64,000 nt of DNA from ZC4RG30 sp046347045 (GTDB lineage Bacteria > Pseudomonadota > Gammaproteobacteria > Steroidobacterales > Steroidobacteraceae), in NCBI GenBank assembly GCA_046347045.1, contig JAXMGX010000010.1, positions 1 to 64,000 on the forward strand, in the 5' to 3' direction. The notes beneath the pieces are model-generated. The model was not told where the DNA came from and searched no databases. It worked only from the letters and a program-made list of their open reading frames with translations. The position numbers were made by a program, and so were the translations under genes. Positions within the stretch are counted from its first letter, which is position 1. The number at the start of each line of letters is the position of its first letter. Below are positions 29,078 through 38,544 of this stretch, one piece after another.

Positions 29078-29998
29078 CTACCGCACCAGGATCTTGTCAC
29101 CGCGACCCAGGGTCGGGTCCGCATCCTTGATGAATTGCACCACCGCGATCGCGCCCGACAGCGCCTGGCGCAGCGAGTGCGAGACCAGCGCATTGCCGCC
29201 TTCGACCGGCGAGATCAGATCGAACGCCGCGGCGTCGCCCGGACCGACCACGTAGGTCTGCAGGCCGAACAACGTGTTCTTCGCATTGCCGCTGGGATAC
29301 ACGCGATCCCAGATGCCGGCGATGGGATGGAAGGCCGAGAACTCGTTGACGCCTGCGTTGACGAAGTGGATGCGTACGCGCTCGCCGGGCTTGGCCTGCA
29401 GGATGCGCGTGGCGTTCGGATCATGCACCGGGTCGTACTTGAAGATGCCGCCGTTGAACATCACGTTGGTCCACTTGTTGGCCATCATCTCGTCCTGGTT
29501 GTCCGGGTTCGGATACAGCTCCGACTGGATCAGGACGTATTCGCGATCGGCCTTCGGCAGCGCGGCGGCATCCTTCGGATCGACGATGATCACGCCGAAC
29601 ATGCCGCGCGCAATGTGCTGGATCATCGGGTCCGAGCCGCAGTGGTAGTAGAACGTGCCCGGATAGGTGGCGGGGAACGAGAAATGCTTGGTTTCACCCG
29701 GCTTCACCGACTCGAACTCCGCCAGCACGTTGACGCGCGCGGCATGGAAATCGATGGAGTGCGAGTTCTTGTTGGCCTTGTCGTTGATCAGCGTGAACTC
29801 CACGACATCGCCTTCGGTGACACGCACCACGGGACCCGGCACCACGCCGTCGTAGGTCCAGGTGCGGTACATCGTGCCCTTGTTGTCGATGGGCAGATCG
29901 ACCTCTTTGGGCGTGAGCGTGATCTTCACCGTCTTGGCCTCGGCGATGCCGGCGCCCAGAAGCGCGAGGCACGCTGCGGCCAGCAGGGGTATCTTCAT
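29078..29998 (-). CDS. nirK: Copper-containing nitrite reductase NirK
   Basis: Periplasmic enzyme reducing nitrite to nitric oxide. In the 306-residue product every expected ligand is present: type 1 copper His80, Cys120, His128 and Met133; type 2 copper His85, His119 and His274; catalytic Asp83 and His224. The motifs are SHSIDFHA, YYHCGSD and QHIARGMFG. The signal peptide is about 1-20. I chose the ATG at 29998 because AAGGA lies 6 nt upstream; the ATG at 30004 abuts that site. It sits between a monohaem cytochrome c (18 nt upstream) and the cusB-like gene (10 nt downstream). Confidence 0.93.
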   Translation of the reverse strand: MKIPLLAAACLALLGAGIAEAKTVKITLTPKEVDLPIDNKGTMYRTWTYDGVVPGPVVRVTEGDVVEFTLINDKANKNSHSIDFHAARVNVLAEFESVKPGETKHFSFPATYPGTFYYHCGSDPMIQHIARGMFGVIIVDPKDAAALPKADREYVLIQSELYPNPDNQDEMMANKWTNVMFNGGIFKYDPVHDPNATRILQAKPGERVRIHFVNAGVNEFSAFHPIAGIWDRVYPSGNAKNTLFGLQTYVVGPGDAAAFDLISPVEGGNALVSHSLRQALSGAIAVVQFIKDADPTLGRGDKILVR

Positions 29999-30016
29999 GG
30001 TCATTCCTTCGTTGGT

Positions 30017-30400
30017 TTACTGGACTGGACTGGTCGACGTGGTCTTGCTGATGGAGCGCAGGTAGCGGACGAGATCGCGGATTTCCTCGTCCGACAGCAC
30101 CATGCCCCACACCGGCATCAGCACCGACTTGTTCACCGCGAGCCCGCCATCCTTGATCGCCTTGAACAGCAGGTCGTCGGGCGTGTCGCCCATGGCCTTG
30201 CTGTCGGTGTGATCGCGAGGCTTCACGGCCATGTGTGCACTGTTTATGCCGTTGCCATCGCGATTCACGCCATGGCATTGCACGCAATAGGTGTCGTACA
30301 GCTTCACCGCGCGCGGCGCGGGCTCCTCGGCCGCGGCCAGCAGCGGCAGCGCAATCAGGATTCCCACCAGACCCCGCGGCATCAGTGGCTTCAGCGTCAT
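30017..30400 (-). CDS. Monohaem cytochrome c, NcgC-like
   Basis: Small periplasmic electron carrier (127 residues) with a signal peptide (about 1-24), haem motif CVQCH (39-43) and a likely axial Met95 in LMPVWGM. The start overlaps the previous stop by 4 bp (ATGA on the - strand). In position and type it corresponds to ncgC of the Nitrosomonas europaea nirK locus. It probably feeds electrons to NirK or the multicopper oxidase; this is inference from gene order. Confidence 0.87.
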   Translation of the reverse strand: MTLKPLMPRGLVGILIALPLLAAAEEPAPRAVKLYDTYCVQCHGVNRDGNGINSAHMAVKPRDHTDSKAMGDTPDDLLFKAIKDGGLAVNKSVLMPVWGMVLSDEEIRDLVRYLRSISKTTSTSPVQ

Positions 30401-31092
30401 GGCGCGGCTCCTTTCAATGTCATCAGGTAGGAGGTGAGTTTCTGCACGTCCGCGTCGATGAGGCCCAACTTCGGCATCCACACGTGCGGATCGAATTTCT
30501 GCGGATCGCGGATATAGGCAACGACGAAGTCCGGTTGCAGCCGCGCACCCGCGCTGTACAGCTCGGGGCCGGACAGACCGCCTTCGCCGGGCTTGCCGGC
30601 GTGGCAGGAGGAGCAGCCACGCAGCTTGTTGAACAGCAGCGCGGCCATCATCGCGTTGGGCGGCTCGTTGCGGAATGCGCCCTTCTCCACAAGGTTCAGG
30701 TCGGTCCCCAGCGCCATCAACGCCTCCGCGGCCGCCTTTGCCTCGGCGGGGCCGAGCGCGGGGTGGACCGGCACCTGTGAGGTATCGATCGTGTCGGTTG
30801 CCCCCCCCGCGCCCGGCTTGACCACATTGCGGTACATGACGCCAGCCGGCCGCAGCACCGTCGGCTTCTGCAGCCAACCCACCAGCCACTCCTGCCGGAA
30901 CTTCACTCCGGCGTAGTGCAGATCCGGCGCCTTGCGGGTCCAGAGGCGCTCGAGACTGCTGTCGGCGGGCTTTTCCAGTGCGTGGCAGGCGGCGCACGTT
31001 GCCAGCGCCGGAGCAGGCGCGGCGCGCCCGGCAACCGGCAGCAGCATCGCTGCGAGCAATGCCGACAGATGCGGCAGCAACCGGATGTTCAT
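30397..31092 (-). CDS. Dihaem cytochrome c, NcgB-like
   Basis: Exported dihaem protein of 231 residues. A signal peptide (about 1-24) precedes haem motifs CAACH (33-37) and CSSCH (160-164) in two cytochrome c folds. The ATG at 31092 starts the signal peptide; the open frame upstream is a non-signal extension. It lies 13 nt after the multicopper oxidase and overlaps the monohaem gene by 4 bp. It matches ncgB of the N. europaea cluster in position and haem count. Confidence 0.86.
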   Translation of the reverse strand: MNIRLLPHLSALLAAMLLPVAGRAAPAPALATCAACHALEKPADSSLERLWTRKAPDLHYAGVKFRQEWLVGWLQKPTVLRPAGVMYRNVVKPGAGGATDTIDTSQVPVHPALGPAEAKAAAEALMALGTDLNLVEKGAFRNEPPNAMMAALLFNKLRGCSSCHAGKPGEGGLSGPELYSAGARLQPDFVVAYIRDPQKFDPHVWMPKLGLIDADVQKLTSYLMTLKGAAP

Positions 31093-31105
31093 CCCTTCAT
31101 GCCCC

Positions 31106-32158
31106 CTATTGGATTGCGCGACCCTTGAAGGTGTCGTTGGTGTAGATGCCGGGCCCCTTGGCCAGCGAATCCTGGTAATAGAAGTCGGGCCGCGGCACGC
31201 GCTTGTTCCACGGATACCAGGCATCGTCGTCCTTGACTTCGATGTATTCGATCGCGGTCATGATGCCGCCCATCGGGCGCTCGCCATTCATGGTGTGCGA
31301 GTCCACGTGGTCGTGAATCATCCAGCGGCCCGGATTGTCGGCGGTGAGGATGATGTCGTAGCGCTCCCCCGGTGAAATCGACAGCGTGTCGGCCTTGTAT
31401 GGCGCCGGCAGTGGGAATCCATCCTTGAACGCCACCTCGAAGGTATGGCCGTGGATGTGGATGGCATGCGTCAGCTCGCCGGCGCCAATGAAGCGGATGC
31501 GCACGATGTCGCCCTTGCGGATGCGCAGCGGCTCGGATTCGGGGAAAGCCTTGCCGTTGATGGTGAAATAGTCGAATACATCGCCCGGGACACCGCCGAA
31601 GCCTGGCTTGTCGGCCCACTTCGACGACCAGTCGGACAGCATCATCACCACGTCCTTCGTCACGCGCCGCTCGATGGCCGCGGGTTTGCGCGGGTGCACG
31701 ATGAACGGCCCGTACATGCCGCGCATCACCACGTGCTCGTTGACGTTCACATGGCAGTGGTACCAGAAGGTGCCAGAGGGTTCGGCCGTGAACTTGTAGG
31801 TGAAGCTTTCACCGGGCTGGATCGCCGGCTGTGTCACATCGGGCACGCCGTCCATGCGCCAGGAGTTCTTCTGGTACATGCCATGCCAGTGGATGGTGTG
31901 CGGCAGCGCGGTCAGGTTGTTCACCGTGACCTCGATCTGGTCGCCCTCGTCCACATTGAAGAGCGGACCCGGCACCTGGCCGGCAAAGGCGAAGGTGTGG
32001 AACTGCTGCTTCTCCACCAGTCCGATGCGCGTGTCCTCGATGTTCATTTCGAAAGTGCGGCGCGCGGCCATCGCATCGCCTGCAAACGCGATCGCGAGTA
32101 CGACCCCAAGCAGCCGCAGGGCGCAAAAAGCCTTCTTCGCCGACACCGTGCTGTGCAT
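31106..32158 (-). CDS. Two-domain multicopper oxidase, NcgA/BCO-like
   Basis: Periplasmic blue copper oxidase (350 residues). Domain 1 has HTIHWHG (87-93) and YHCHVNVNEHVVMRGM (133-148), with Cys135 and a His/Met set forming a type 1 copper site. Domain 2 has HAIHIHGH (231-238) and IHDH (281-284) but no Cys, so type 1 copper is in domain 1 only, the type C two-domain class to which the N. europaea blue copper oxidase belongs. The ATG at 32158 follows a GGGGG Shine-Dalgarno; the ATG at 32173 has none. First gene of the operon, preceded by NsrR-like sites. Confidence 0.9.
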   Translation of the reverse strand: MHSTVSAKKAFCALRLLGVVLAIAFAGDAMAARRTFEMNIEDTRIGLVEKQQFHTFAFAGQVPGPLFNVDEGDQIEVTVNNLTALPHTIHWHGMYQKNSWRMDGVPDVTQPAIQPGESFTYKFTAEPSGTFWYHCHVNVNEHVVMRGMYGPFIVHPRKPAAIERRVTKDVVMMLSDWSSKWADKPGFGGVPGDVFDYFTINGKAFPESEPLRIRKGDIVRIRFIGAGELTHAIHIHGHTFEVAFKDGFPLPAPYKADTLSISPGERYDIILTADNPGRWMIHDHVDSHTMNGERPMGGIMTAIEYIEVKDDDAWYPWNKRVPRPDFYYQDSLAKGPGIYTNDTFKGRAIQ

Positions 32159-32193
32159 GTGACCCCCAAACATCGAATCGATCTGACGGCTTA

Positions 32194-32216
32194 AAGAAAT
32201 ACCAAAAATATATCTT
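32194..32216. promoter_or_regulatory. Putative NsrR operator upstream of the multicopper oxidase gene
   Basis: 23-bp imperfect inverted repeat beginning AAGAAATACCA and ending ATATATCTT on the + strand. It matches the E. coli-type NsrR consensus (two 11-bp half-sites around one base) at 15 of 22 scored positions, including the outer AAG and CTT. It is AT-rich in a GC-rich genome and 36 bp upstream of the multicopper oxidase start, between that gene and the NsrR-like gene. Confidence 0.55.
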
Positions 32217-32290
32217 TAGAGCAAATGTTCTGAGGAGAATGCAGATTTCGGTGCGGAATGCGAATAATCCATCGGGATTGACGCGCGTGA

Positions 32291-32313
32291 AACATATATT
32301 TAATTTGTTTGTT
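32291..32313. promoter_or_regulatory. Second, weaker NsrR-like site upstream of the Rrf2 gene
   Basis: AT-rich stretch starting AACATATATTTA that scores about 15 of 22 against the same consensus but has a poor right half-site. It lies about 95 bp upstream of the regulator start. It could allow autoregulation, or it could simply be an AT-rich promoter; a TTGACG hexamer occurs at 32278-32283. Confidence 0.3.
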
Positions 32314-32407
32314 TCACTGCCGACCTGCCGGCAGTCCGGCAGGCGCCGCACCGCCGCCGGTACAATGGCCTCCTGCCGCAACAGCACCAGGAACCGGCCG
32401 ATCATTC

Positions 32408-32920
32408 ATGCGACTTACCGTCCATGCCGACTACACACTGCGGGTACTGATGTACCTGGCGCTGAAAGCGCAGACCGGCGCAGGCGCCACCATCTCGGAA
32501 ATTGCATCCGCCTACGGCATTTCGCGGGCGCACCTGATGAAGATCGTCAATGAGCTGGCAACCAGCGGCTACGTGCAGACCACGCGGGGCCGCGGCGGTG
32601 GCGCGCGCCTGGCGAAGCGTCCGGCGGAGATCTCGATCGGCGCCGTGGTGCGAATGGCGGAGAAGGATTTCTCCGTGGTGAGCTGCCACGAGGTGCCGCA
32701 ATCCACCAACTGCGCGATCCAGCCCGCCTGCGGACTGAAATACGGCATGCGCCGGGCGATGGATGCATTCCTGATGGAACTGGACCGGATGACGCTGGCC
32801 GATGCCATCATCGCCCCCGGCGTCGCGGCCACGCTGCTGCACATCGACTCGCCGGAAGCGCAGGAAGTGAAGGTTCCCGTCGCCGCGCTGCGCAGGCGCC
32901 GCGCGGCCCGTCAGGCCTGA
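32408..32920 (+). CDS. nsrR: Rrf2-family Fe-S regulator, NsrR-like
   Basis: Nitric-oxide-sensing repressor of the Rrf2 family (170 residues). The winged helix-turn-helix at the N-terminus (MRLTVHADYTLRVLMYLALK, then ISEIASAYGISRAHLMK) is followed by Cys93, Cys102 and Cys108. Asp8 is also present; in Streptomyces NsrR, Asp8 and three Cys residues bind the [4Fe-4S] cluster. The C-x8-C-x5-C spacing is nearer the Bacillus/Streptomyces type than E. coli's. Divergent from the ncg-nirK operon, it is the obvious candidate regulator. IscR was considered, but its Cys spacing differs. Confidence 0.85.
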   Translation: MRLTVHADYTLRVLMYLALKAQTGAGATISEIASAYGISRAHLMKIVNELATSGYVQTTRGRGGGARLAKRPAEISIGAVVRMAEKDFSVVSCHEVPQSTNCAIQPACGLKYGMRRAMDAFLMELDRMTLADAIIAPGVAATLLHIDSPEAQEVKVPVAALRRRRAARQA

Positions 32921-32948
32921 CGCCTGCGATCAGGCCTGACGCGCGCCC

Positions 32949-33383
32949 TCAGGCTGCGTTGTCGGGAATTTCCGGGGCCGGACCGTGGATGGCCACCACC
33001 GTAAGCTGGCGGGTACCGCCCACCGGGCTCGGCCAGTCGATGCTCATGCCCGCCGCCATGCCCACCAGCGCAGCACCCACCGCCGACAGCACCGAGATGC
33101 GATTGCGATCCACGTCGGCCGCGGAAGGCCACACGAGCTGAACCGTGCGTGCAGGCCCCGCACCCTCCCGATACGTCACGCGCGAACCCACGCGCACCAC
33201 GCGCGCGTCGAAGGCATCGTCATCGACCACCTCGGCGCGCAGCAGCTCGCGCTCCAGGTATTCGCCCACATGGGCAAGCCGTGCGTCGACCGACGCTGCA
33301 AGCTCGGTGAGCCGCGCGTAGTCGGCAGCGCAAATCACGATGGGCGGCAAAGCGCCGGCACCCGTCATTCCGGTACTGGTCAT
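32949..33383 (-). CDS. Rnk-like GreA/GreB C-terminal-domain protein
   Basis: Resembles regulator of nucleoside diphosphate kinase (Rnk): a short N-terminal helical region and the FKBP-like GreA/GreB C-terminal fold (GSRVTYREG, then ISVLSAVGAALVGMAAG). It lacks the long coiled coil of GreA/GreB, so it probably binds RNA polymerase without cleavage activity. AGGAG at 33390-33394 lies 6 nt before the ATG at 33383, giving 144 residues. It converges on the nsrR-like gene. Confidence 0.8.
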   Translation of the reverse strand: MTSTGMTGAGALPPIVICAADYARLTELAASVDARLAHVGEYLERELLRAEVVDDDAFDARVVRVGSRVTYREGAGPARTVQLVWPSAADVDRNRISVLSAVGAALVGMAAGMSIDWPSPVGGTRQLTVVAIHGPAPEIPDNAA

Positions 33384-33656
33384 CATTGGCTCCTGTTGAA
33401 GCAACATGGCCCGCAAGGCGGGCGAAGCAAGTGGCGGATGAAACCGCCCGGGAATGGATGGCCCCGGGCGAAAGCGAAAGACGCTACGCCCGGGGCAACG
33501 AGCCCTGGATCAGGGTGCCGCCGGTCAGGACACGGCAGGAGAAATTGCGGGCTGCGAACATTAGGGGAGCATAGCCTCAAGCACAGCCCCGGGGCCAGCG
33601 GGCTGGCAATCACCGGACGGAAGAGGAACACGCAGCCGCGGAAGCGGACCGGTTGA
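33384..33656. other. Non-coding stretch, about 270 bp
   Basis: It separates the Rnk-like gene from the upstream cytochrome gene on the same strand. The first few bases carry the Rnk-like Shine-Dalgarno site. GC-rich palindromic fragments occur at about 33585-33608, but no clean terminator, promoter or small RNA is evident. Confidence 0.4.
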
Positions 33657-34190
33657 TCAGCGCGCGGCGAAATCAACCATGGGTTCGGCGGGCGCCGAGG
33701 GCACCTTGAGCTTGAGGTAAGGCTTTTCGGCTGCGGCGTGGCACCCCTGGCAGGCGCCCAGCGTGGCCTTGTAGGCCACCTCGAACTGCTTCACGTCCTT
33801 TGCGGCGATGGCTTCGCCGAGCTTTGCCCAGGCGCCCTTCTCCACACCATCGAGGATGGGTTGCAGTTCCAGGTCACCCGAGGAGATCTTGCGCACCGGC
33901 TGGATGCGCAACGCCAGGCGCAACCTGCCGCGGGCATCGCCGTAGTAGAACTGCGCCAGCGTCCAGTTCCTGGCCCGCGCTGCAAACCACAGCATGTTGA
34001 AGTTGTAGGCCACCTGCATCATCGCCAGGCTCTGCCCCTGCGCAATGCCATTGAGGCGGTCGATGTCCGCGCGCAGCGCGGCCGGGTCGACGTTGGGCGG
34101 CGCGGGTGAAGTCTGCGCCTGCAGCGTGGCGCTCGTGCCCGACAGCGCCAGAACAGCCAGCAATGAGTAGATCGATCCGCTTCGGAACAT
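33657..34190 (-). CDS. Exported protein with C-terminal c-type haem motif
   Basis: Signal peptide (about 1-26), a mainly helical body and a single CQGCH haem motif near the C-terminus (147-151). The layout, four helices with haem at the end, resembles cytochrome c'/c-556-like proteins, which bind NO or carry electrons. The 177-residue length and lack of an obvious axial Met also fit. The ATG at 34190 has GGGGG upstream; an earlier in-frame ATG at 34202 is possible. It lies between rho and the Rnk-like gene on the same strand. Confidence 0.7.
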   Translation of the reverse strand: MFRSGSIYSLLAVLALSGTSATLQAQTSPAPPNVDPAALRADIDRLNGIAQGQSLAMMQVAYNFNMLWFAARARNWTLAQFYYGDARGRLRLALRIQPVRKISSGDLELQPILDGVEKGAWAKLGEAIAAKDVKQFEVAYKATLGACQGCHAAAEKPYLKLKVPSAPAEPMVDFAAR

Positions 34191-34221
34191 CCGCGCCCCC
34201 ATTTTTCTTGTTGAATCGTCG

Positions 34222-34275
34222 GGCCACCCTTGCGGGCGGCCTTCCCCCATCGGTGGGCCGCCCTTGCGGGCGGCC
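34222..34275. repeat. Two tandem GC-rich hairpins
   Basis: Two near-identical 20-bp palindromes of the form GGCCGCCC-TTGC-GGGCGGCC, at 34222-34241 (one mismatch) and 34256-34275 (perfect), spaced 34 bp apart. They lie between rho and the cytochrome gene. They could be terminators or processing hairpins, or a small interspersed palindromic repeat. Confidence 0.6.
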
Positions 34276-34277
34276 GC

Positions 34278-34293
34278 GCTGAGGCTGACAGCC

Positions 34294-34298
<5 letters not shown>
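34278..34298 (-). terminator. Hairpin at the rho stop codon
   Basis: Perfect 9-bp stem GCTGAGGCT with a GAC loop that includes the rho stop codon (34294-34296). No U run follows, so if it terminates transcription it would need Rho or the two further hairpins just downstream. Confidence 0.45.
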
Positions 34299-35765
<1,467 letters not shown>

Positions 35766-35769
<4 letters not shown>

Positions 35770-36122
35770 GGCTTGCCGGCCGCTTGCGTCTTGGACAGGT
35801 TGCTGTCCAGGAAGGCGACGAGCTGCGACTTGGACAGTGCGCCGACCTTCTGCGCTTCGACCTTGCCGTTCTTGAAGAGGATCAGCGTGGGGATGCCCCG
35901 GATGCCGAAGCGCGGCGGGGTCTGCGGATTCTCGTCGATGTTGAGCTTGGCGATCTTCAGCCGCCCTTTGAATTCGTTGGCCGCCTCATCGAGGATGGGG
36001 GCGATCATCTTGCAGGGGCCGCACCATTCGGCCCAGAAATCGAGCAGCACGGGCTCGGCGGACTTCAGGACATCGTGTTCGAACGTGGCGTCCGAGGTGT
36101 GGATGACGAGTGGATTGCTCAC
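35766..36122 (-). CDS. trxA: Thioredoxin 1
   Basis: General cytoplasmic disulfide reductase. Active site WCGPC at residues 33-37, with the cis-proline loop GIRGIPTL. Total 118 residues. A GTG start at 36122 with GGAG 9 nt upstream gives the canonical N-terminus; the longer open frame upstream is low-complexity and unlikely. It shares its upstream region with rhlB, as in E. coli, and would also supply electrons to DsbD. Confidence 0.97.
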
Positions 36123-36366
36123 GGATTGAGACTCCAAAGGGGGAGTTGGACTTGTGTTGCGGGATCGCGGGGATCGGGAGAGACGGTTTGGGTGTTTCGG
36201 CGCCGCTGCGCTTGGGGCGGGATGAGAAAACCCGCGCCACGGGTAGGGTCGAAGGGTTAGACTAGATGTTTGAGAATTGGTTCCAGGGCGCCAGAAGAGC
36301 GCCATGTATGACTGCTTTTTTAGCCGGTCCTTGGGGGATTTGCAAGCCCGGCTCGATCGAGAGGGT

Positions 36367-37833
36367 ATGTTCAGAAAGATCTGGAATAGGTTATTCGGTA
36401 AGGCTATATCGGCCACCGGAACGCCACGCGAAGAACCGCCGGTAGCAGCAGCTCCCATCCCGACCCCGCGCGCCGAAAAGGCCGAGGTCGCGCCCGATGG
36501 TCCGGAATACGCCAGCTTCGACCTGCAGCCCAGCGTGGCGCAGGGCGTCCGCGATGCAGGCTTCAAACGCTGCACGCCCATCCAGGCGCAGACCCTGCCG
36601 CTGGCGCTGGCGGGCCGCGACGTGGCCGGCCAGGCGCAGACGGGCACCGGCAAGACCGCCGCGTTCCTGGTGTCGATGTTCAACACGCTGCTGACGCGCC
36701 TGCCCCGCGAAGAGCGGCCGAAGAACGCCATCCGCGGCATCGTCATCGCGCCGACGCGCGAGCTGGCGGTGCAGATCCACAACGATGCGCTGGTGCTTGG
36801 CCGACATACCGGCCTGAAGCTGGCCTGCGTGTTCGGCGGCGTCGACTACGACAAGCAGCGCCGGCAGTTCGAGAATGGCGCCGACATCCTGATCGGCACG
36901 CCCGGCCGCATCATCGACTACTACAAGCAGCATGTGTTCGACATGCGCTACGTGCAGGTCTGCGTGCTCGACGAGGCCGACCGCATGTTCGACCTCGGCT
37001 TCATCGCCGACATCCGTTACATGCTGCGCAAGATGCCGCCGCCCGACCAGCGCCAGTCGATGCTGTTCTCGGCAACGCTGTCGCAGCGCGTGCTCGAGCT
37101 CGCCTACGAGCACATGAACAACCCCGAACTGATCCGCATCGAGCCGGATCGCGTCACCGCCGACAAGGTGCGTCAGCTCATCTACTTCCCGGCGATGGAA
37201 GAGAAGATTCCGCTGCTGATCGGCCTGCTGCGCACGGCGGCGGCCGAACGCACCATGGTGTTCGTCAACACGCGCCGCCAGGCCGACCGGCTCGAAGAGG
37301 TGCTGCGCGCCAACCACATCAACGCGCAGGCGCTGTCGGGCGACGTGCCGCAGAACAAGCGCCTGAAGTACATGAAGGACTTCCACAGCGGACAGCTCGC
37401 CGTGCTGATCGCCACCGACGTGGCCTCGCGCGGCCTGCACATCCCCGATGTGAGCCATGTGTTCAACTACGACCTGCCGCAGGACTGTGCCGACTACGTG
37501 CACCGCATCGGCCGCACCGCACGTGCCGGCGCCGAGGGCGATGCCATCAGCTTCGGCTGCGAGGACTACGCGCAGTGCCTGCCCGACATCGAGAAGTACA
37601 TCGGGCACACGATTCCGCGCGGCGCGATCTCGCCCGAGCTGATGGCGAAGGACGTGCATTTCCCCAAGCACAAGCCGCGTGAAGACTTCGCGCCCCGCCA
37701 TGGCGGCGGCGGTCGCGGCGGCCCGCCGCGCGGCGGTGGCGGGCGCGGACCGGGTGGCGGTGGACGCGGCGGCCCCGGCGGACGCTCCGGTGGCGGTGGT
37801 CCACGCCGCGGCCGGCCGCACGGCCGCGGCTGA
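36367..37833 (+). CDS. rhlB: DEAD-box RNA helicase RhlB
   Basis: ATP-dependent RNA helicase; in E. coli RhlB works with the RNA degradosome. Motifs in order: CTPIQ (Q motif), AQTGTGKT (90-97), DEAD (202-205), SAT, then HRIGRTARAG in the second RecA domain. The last 50 or so residues form an Arg/Gly-rich tail (GGGRGGPPRGGGG) likely to bind RNA. The start is uncertain: an ATG at 36304 adds 21 residues. Identity as RhlB rather than RhlE or another DEAD protein rests on its divergent pairing with trxA-rho. Confidence 0.92.
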   Translation: MFRKIWNRLFGKAISATGTPREEPPVAAAPIPTPRAEKAEVAPDGPEYASFDLQPSVAQGVRDAGFKRCTPIQAQTLPLALAGRDVAGQAQTGTGKTAAFLVSMFNTLLTRLPREERPKNAIRGIVIAPTRELAVQIHNDALVLGRHTGLKLACVFGGVDYDKQRRQFENGADILIGTPGRIIDYYKQHVFDMRYVQVCVLDEADRMFDLGFIADIRYMLRKMPPPDQRQSMLFSATLSQRVLELAYEHMNNPELIRIEPDRVTADKVRQLIYFPAMEEKIPLLIGLLRTAAAERTMVFVNTRRQADRLEEVLRANHINAQALSGDVPQNKRLKYMKDFHSGQLAVLIATDVASRGLHIPDVSHVFNYDLPQDCADYVHRIGRTARAGAEGDAISFGCEDYAQCLPDIEKYIGHTIPRGAISPELMAKDVHFPKHKPREDFAPRHGGGGRGGPPRGGGGRGPGGGGRGGPGGRSGGGGPRRGRPHGRG

Positions 37834-37859
37834 CGAAGGCGATTTGCAGCCGATTCGGA

Positions 37860-38522
37860 CTAGAGAATGTCCGCCACCGCCGCTACATGCGGAAAATCCG
37901 CCGGTGCCGGGCGGGGCGGACGACTGGAATCCGGATTCGTCACGGCGATGATGCAGGCGATGCCCGCAGCGCGCGCTGCGTGCAGCACCTTGGGATTGTC
38001 GTCGATGAAAGCCGTATGCGCCGGATCGAAAGGCTCCGCATTGCGCAGCCGCAGCCAGAATTCGGCGTGCTCCTTCGGAGCGCCGAACTGGTGCGAACTG
38101 AACATGACATCCAGGTGCGCCCGGATATCCACCTTCTCGTCCTTGATGCGCAGCGTCTCGGGATGCGAATTGGTGGCCAGCACCAGCCGCCGGCCCGCGG
38201 CGCGCTGCCGTGCGAGGAATTCCCGCGCGCCGGGCAGCCAGGCGATGCGCTCATCGTGCTGCGACTTGATGGCCGACAGGTCCAGGTCGAGCATCCGCGA
38301 CCAGTAGTCGAGGCAATACCAGTTGAGCGTGCCCTCGGCATCGCGCAGGCGCGGATGGATCTCCTCGCGCAGCGCCCGCTCGGCCGACATGCCGCGCTTG
38401 CGACCGTAGTACTCCGGCACCACTTCCAGCCAGAAATGCGTGTCGAAGGCCAGGTCGAGCAGCGTGCCGTCCAGGTCGAGCAGCAGTGTTCGTATGTGAT
38501 CCGGCAGGCGCAGGCTGTTCAT
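37860..38522 (-). CDS. yrfG: GMP/IMP nucleotidase YrfG (HAD family)
   Basis: HAD phosphatase of 220 residues. Catalytic motif LLLDLDGTLLDLAFD (Asp16 nucleophile, Asp18), the characteristic LNWYCLDYWS, motif II ATNSHPE and motif III IDDNPKVL match E. coli YrfG, which dephosphorylates purine nucleoside monophosphates. The start ATG at 38522 overlaps or abuts the start of the divergent PHP gene, so the promoters of both must lie within each other's coding sequence. Confidence 0.9.
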   Translation of the reverse strand: MNSLRLPDHIRTLLLDLDGTLLDLAFDTHFWLEVVPEYYGRKRGMSAERALREEIHPRLRDAEGTLNWYCLDYWSRMLDLDLSAIKSQHDERIAWLPGAREFLARQRAAGRRLVLATNSHPETLRIKDEKVDIRAHLDVMFSSHQFGAPKEHAEFWLRLRNAEPFDPAHTAFIDDNPKVLHAARAAGIACIIAVTNPDSSRPPRPAPADFPHVAAVADIL

Positions 38523-38544
38523 GACTCCGTATGATACGTGGCAG

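Noticed and set aside
25768..29130. 1120-codon + strand frame opposite cusBA
   Set aside because: It is antisense to two clearly coding genes, with a His/Arg/Gln-rich composition typical of reverse frames in GC-rich DNA and no domain.
32408..32920. IscR rather than NsrR
   Set aside because: IscR has Cys spacing of about C-x5-C-x5-C and lies with iscS genes; here the neighbours are nirK and cytochromes and Asp8 is present.
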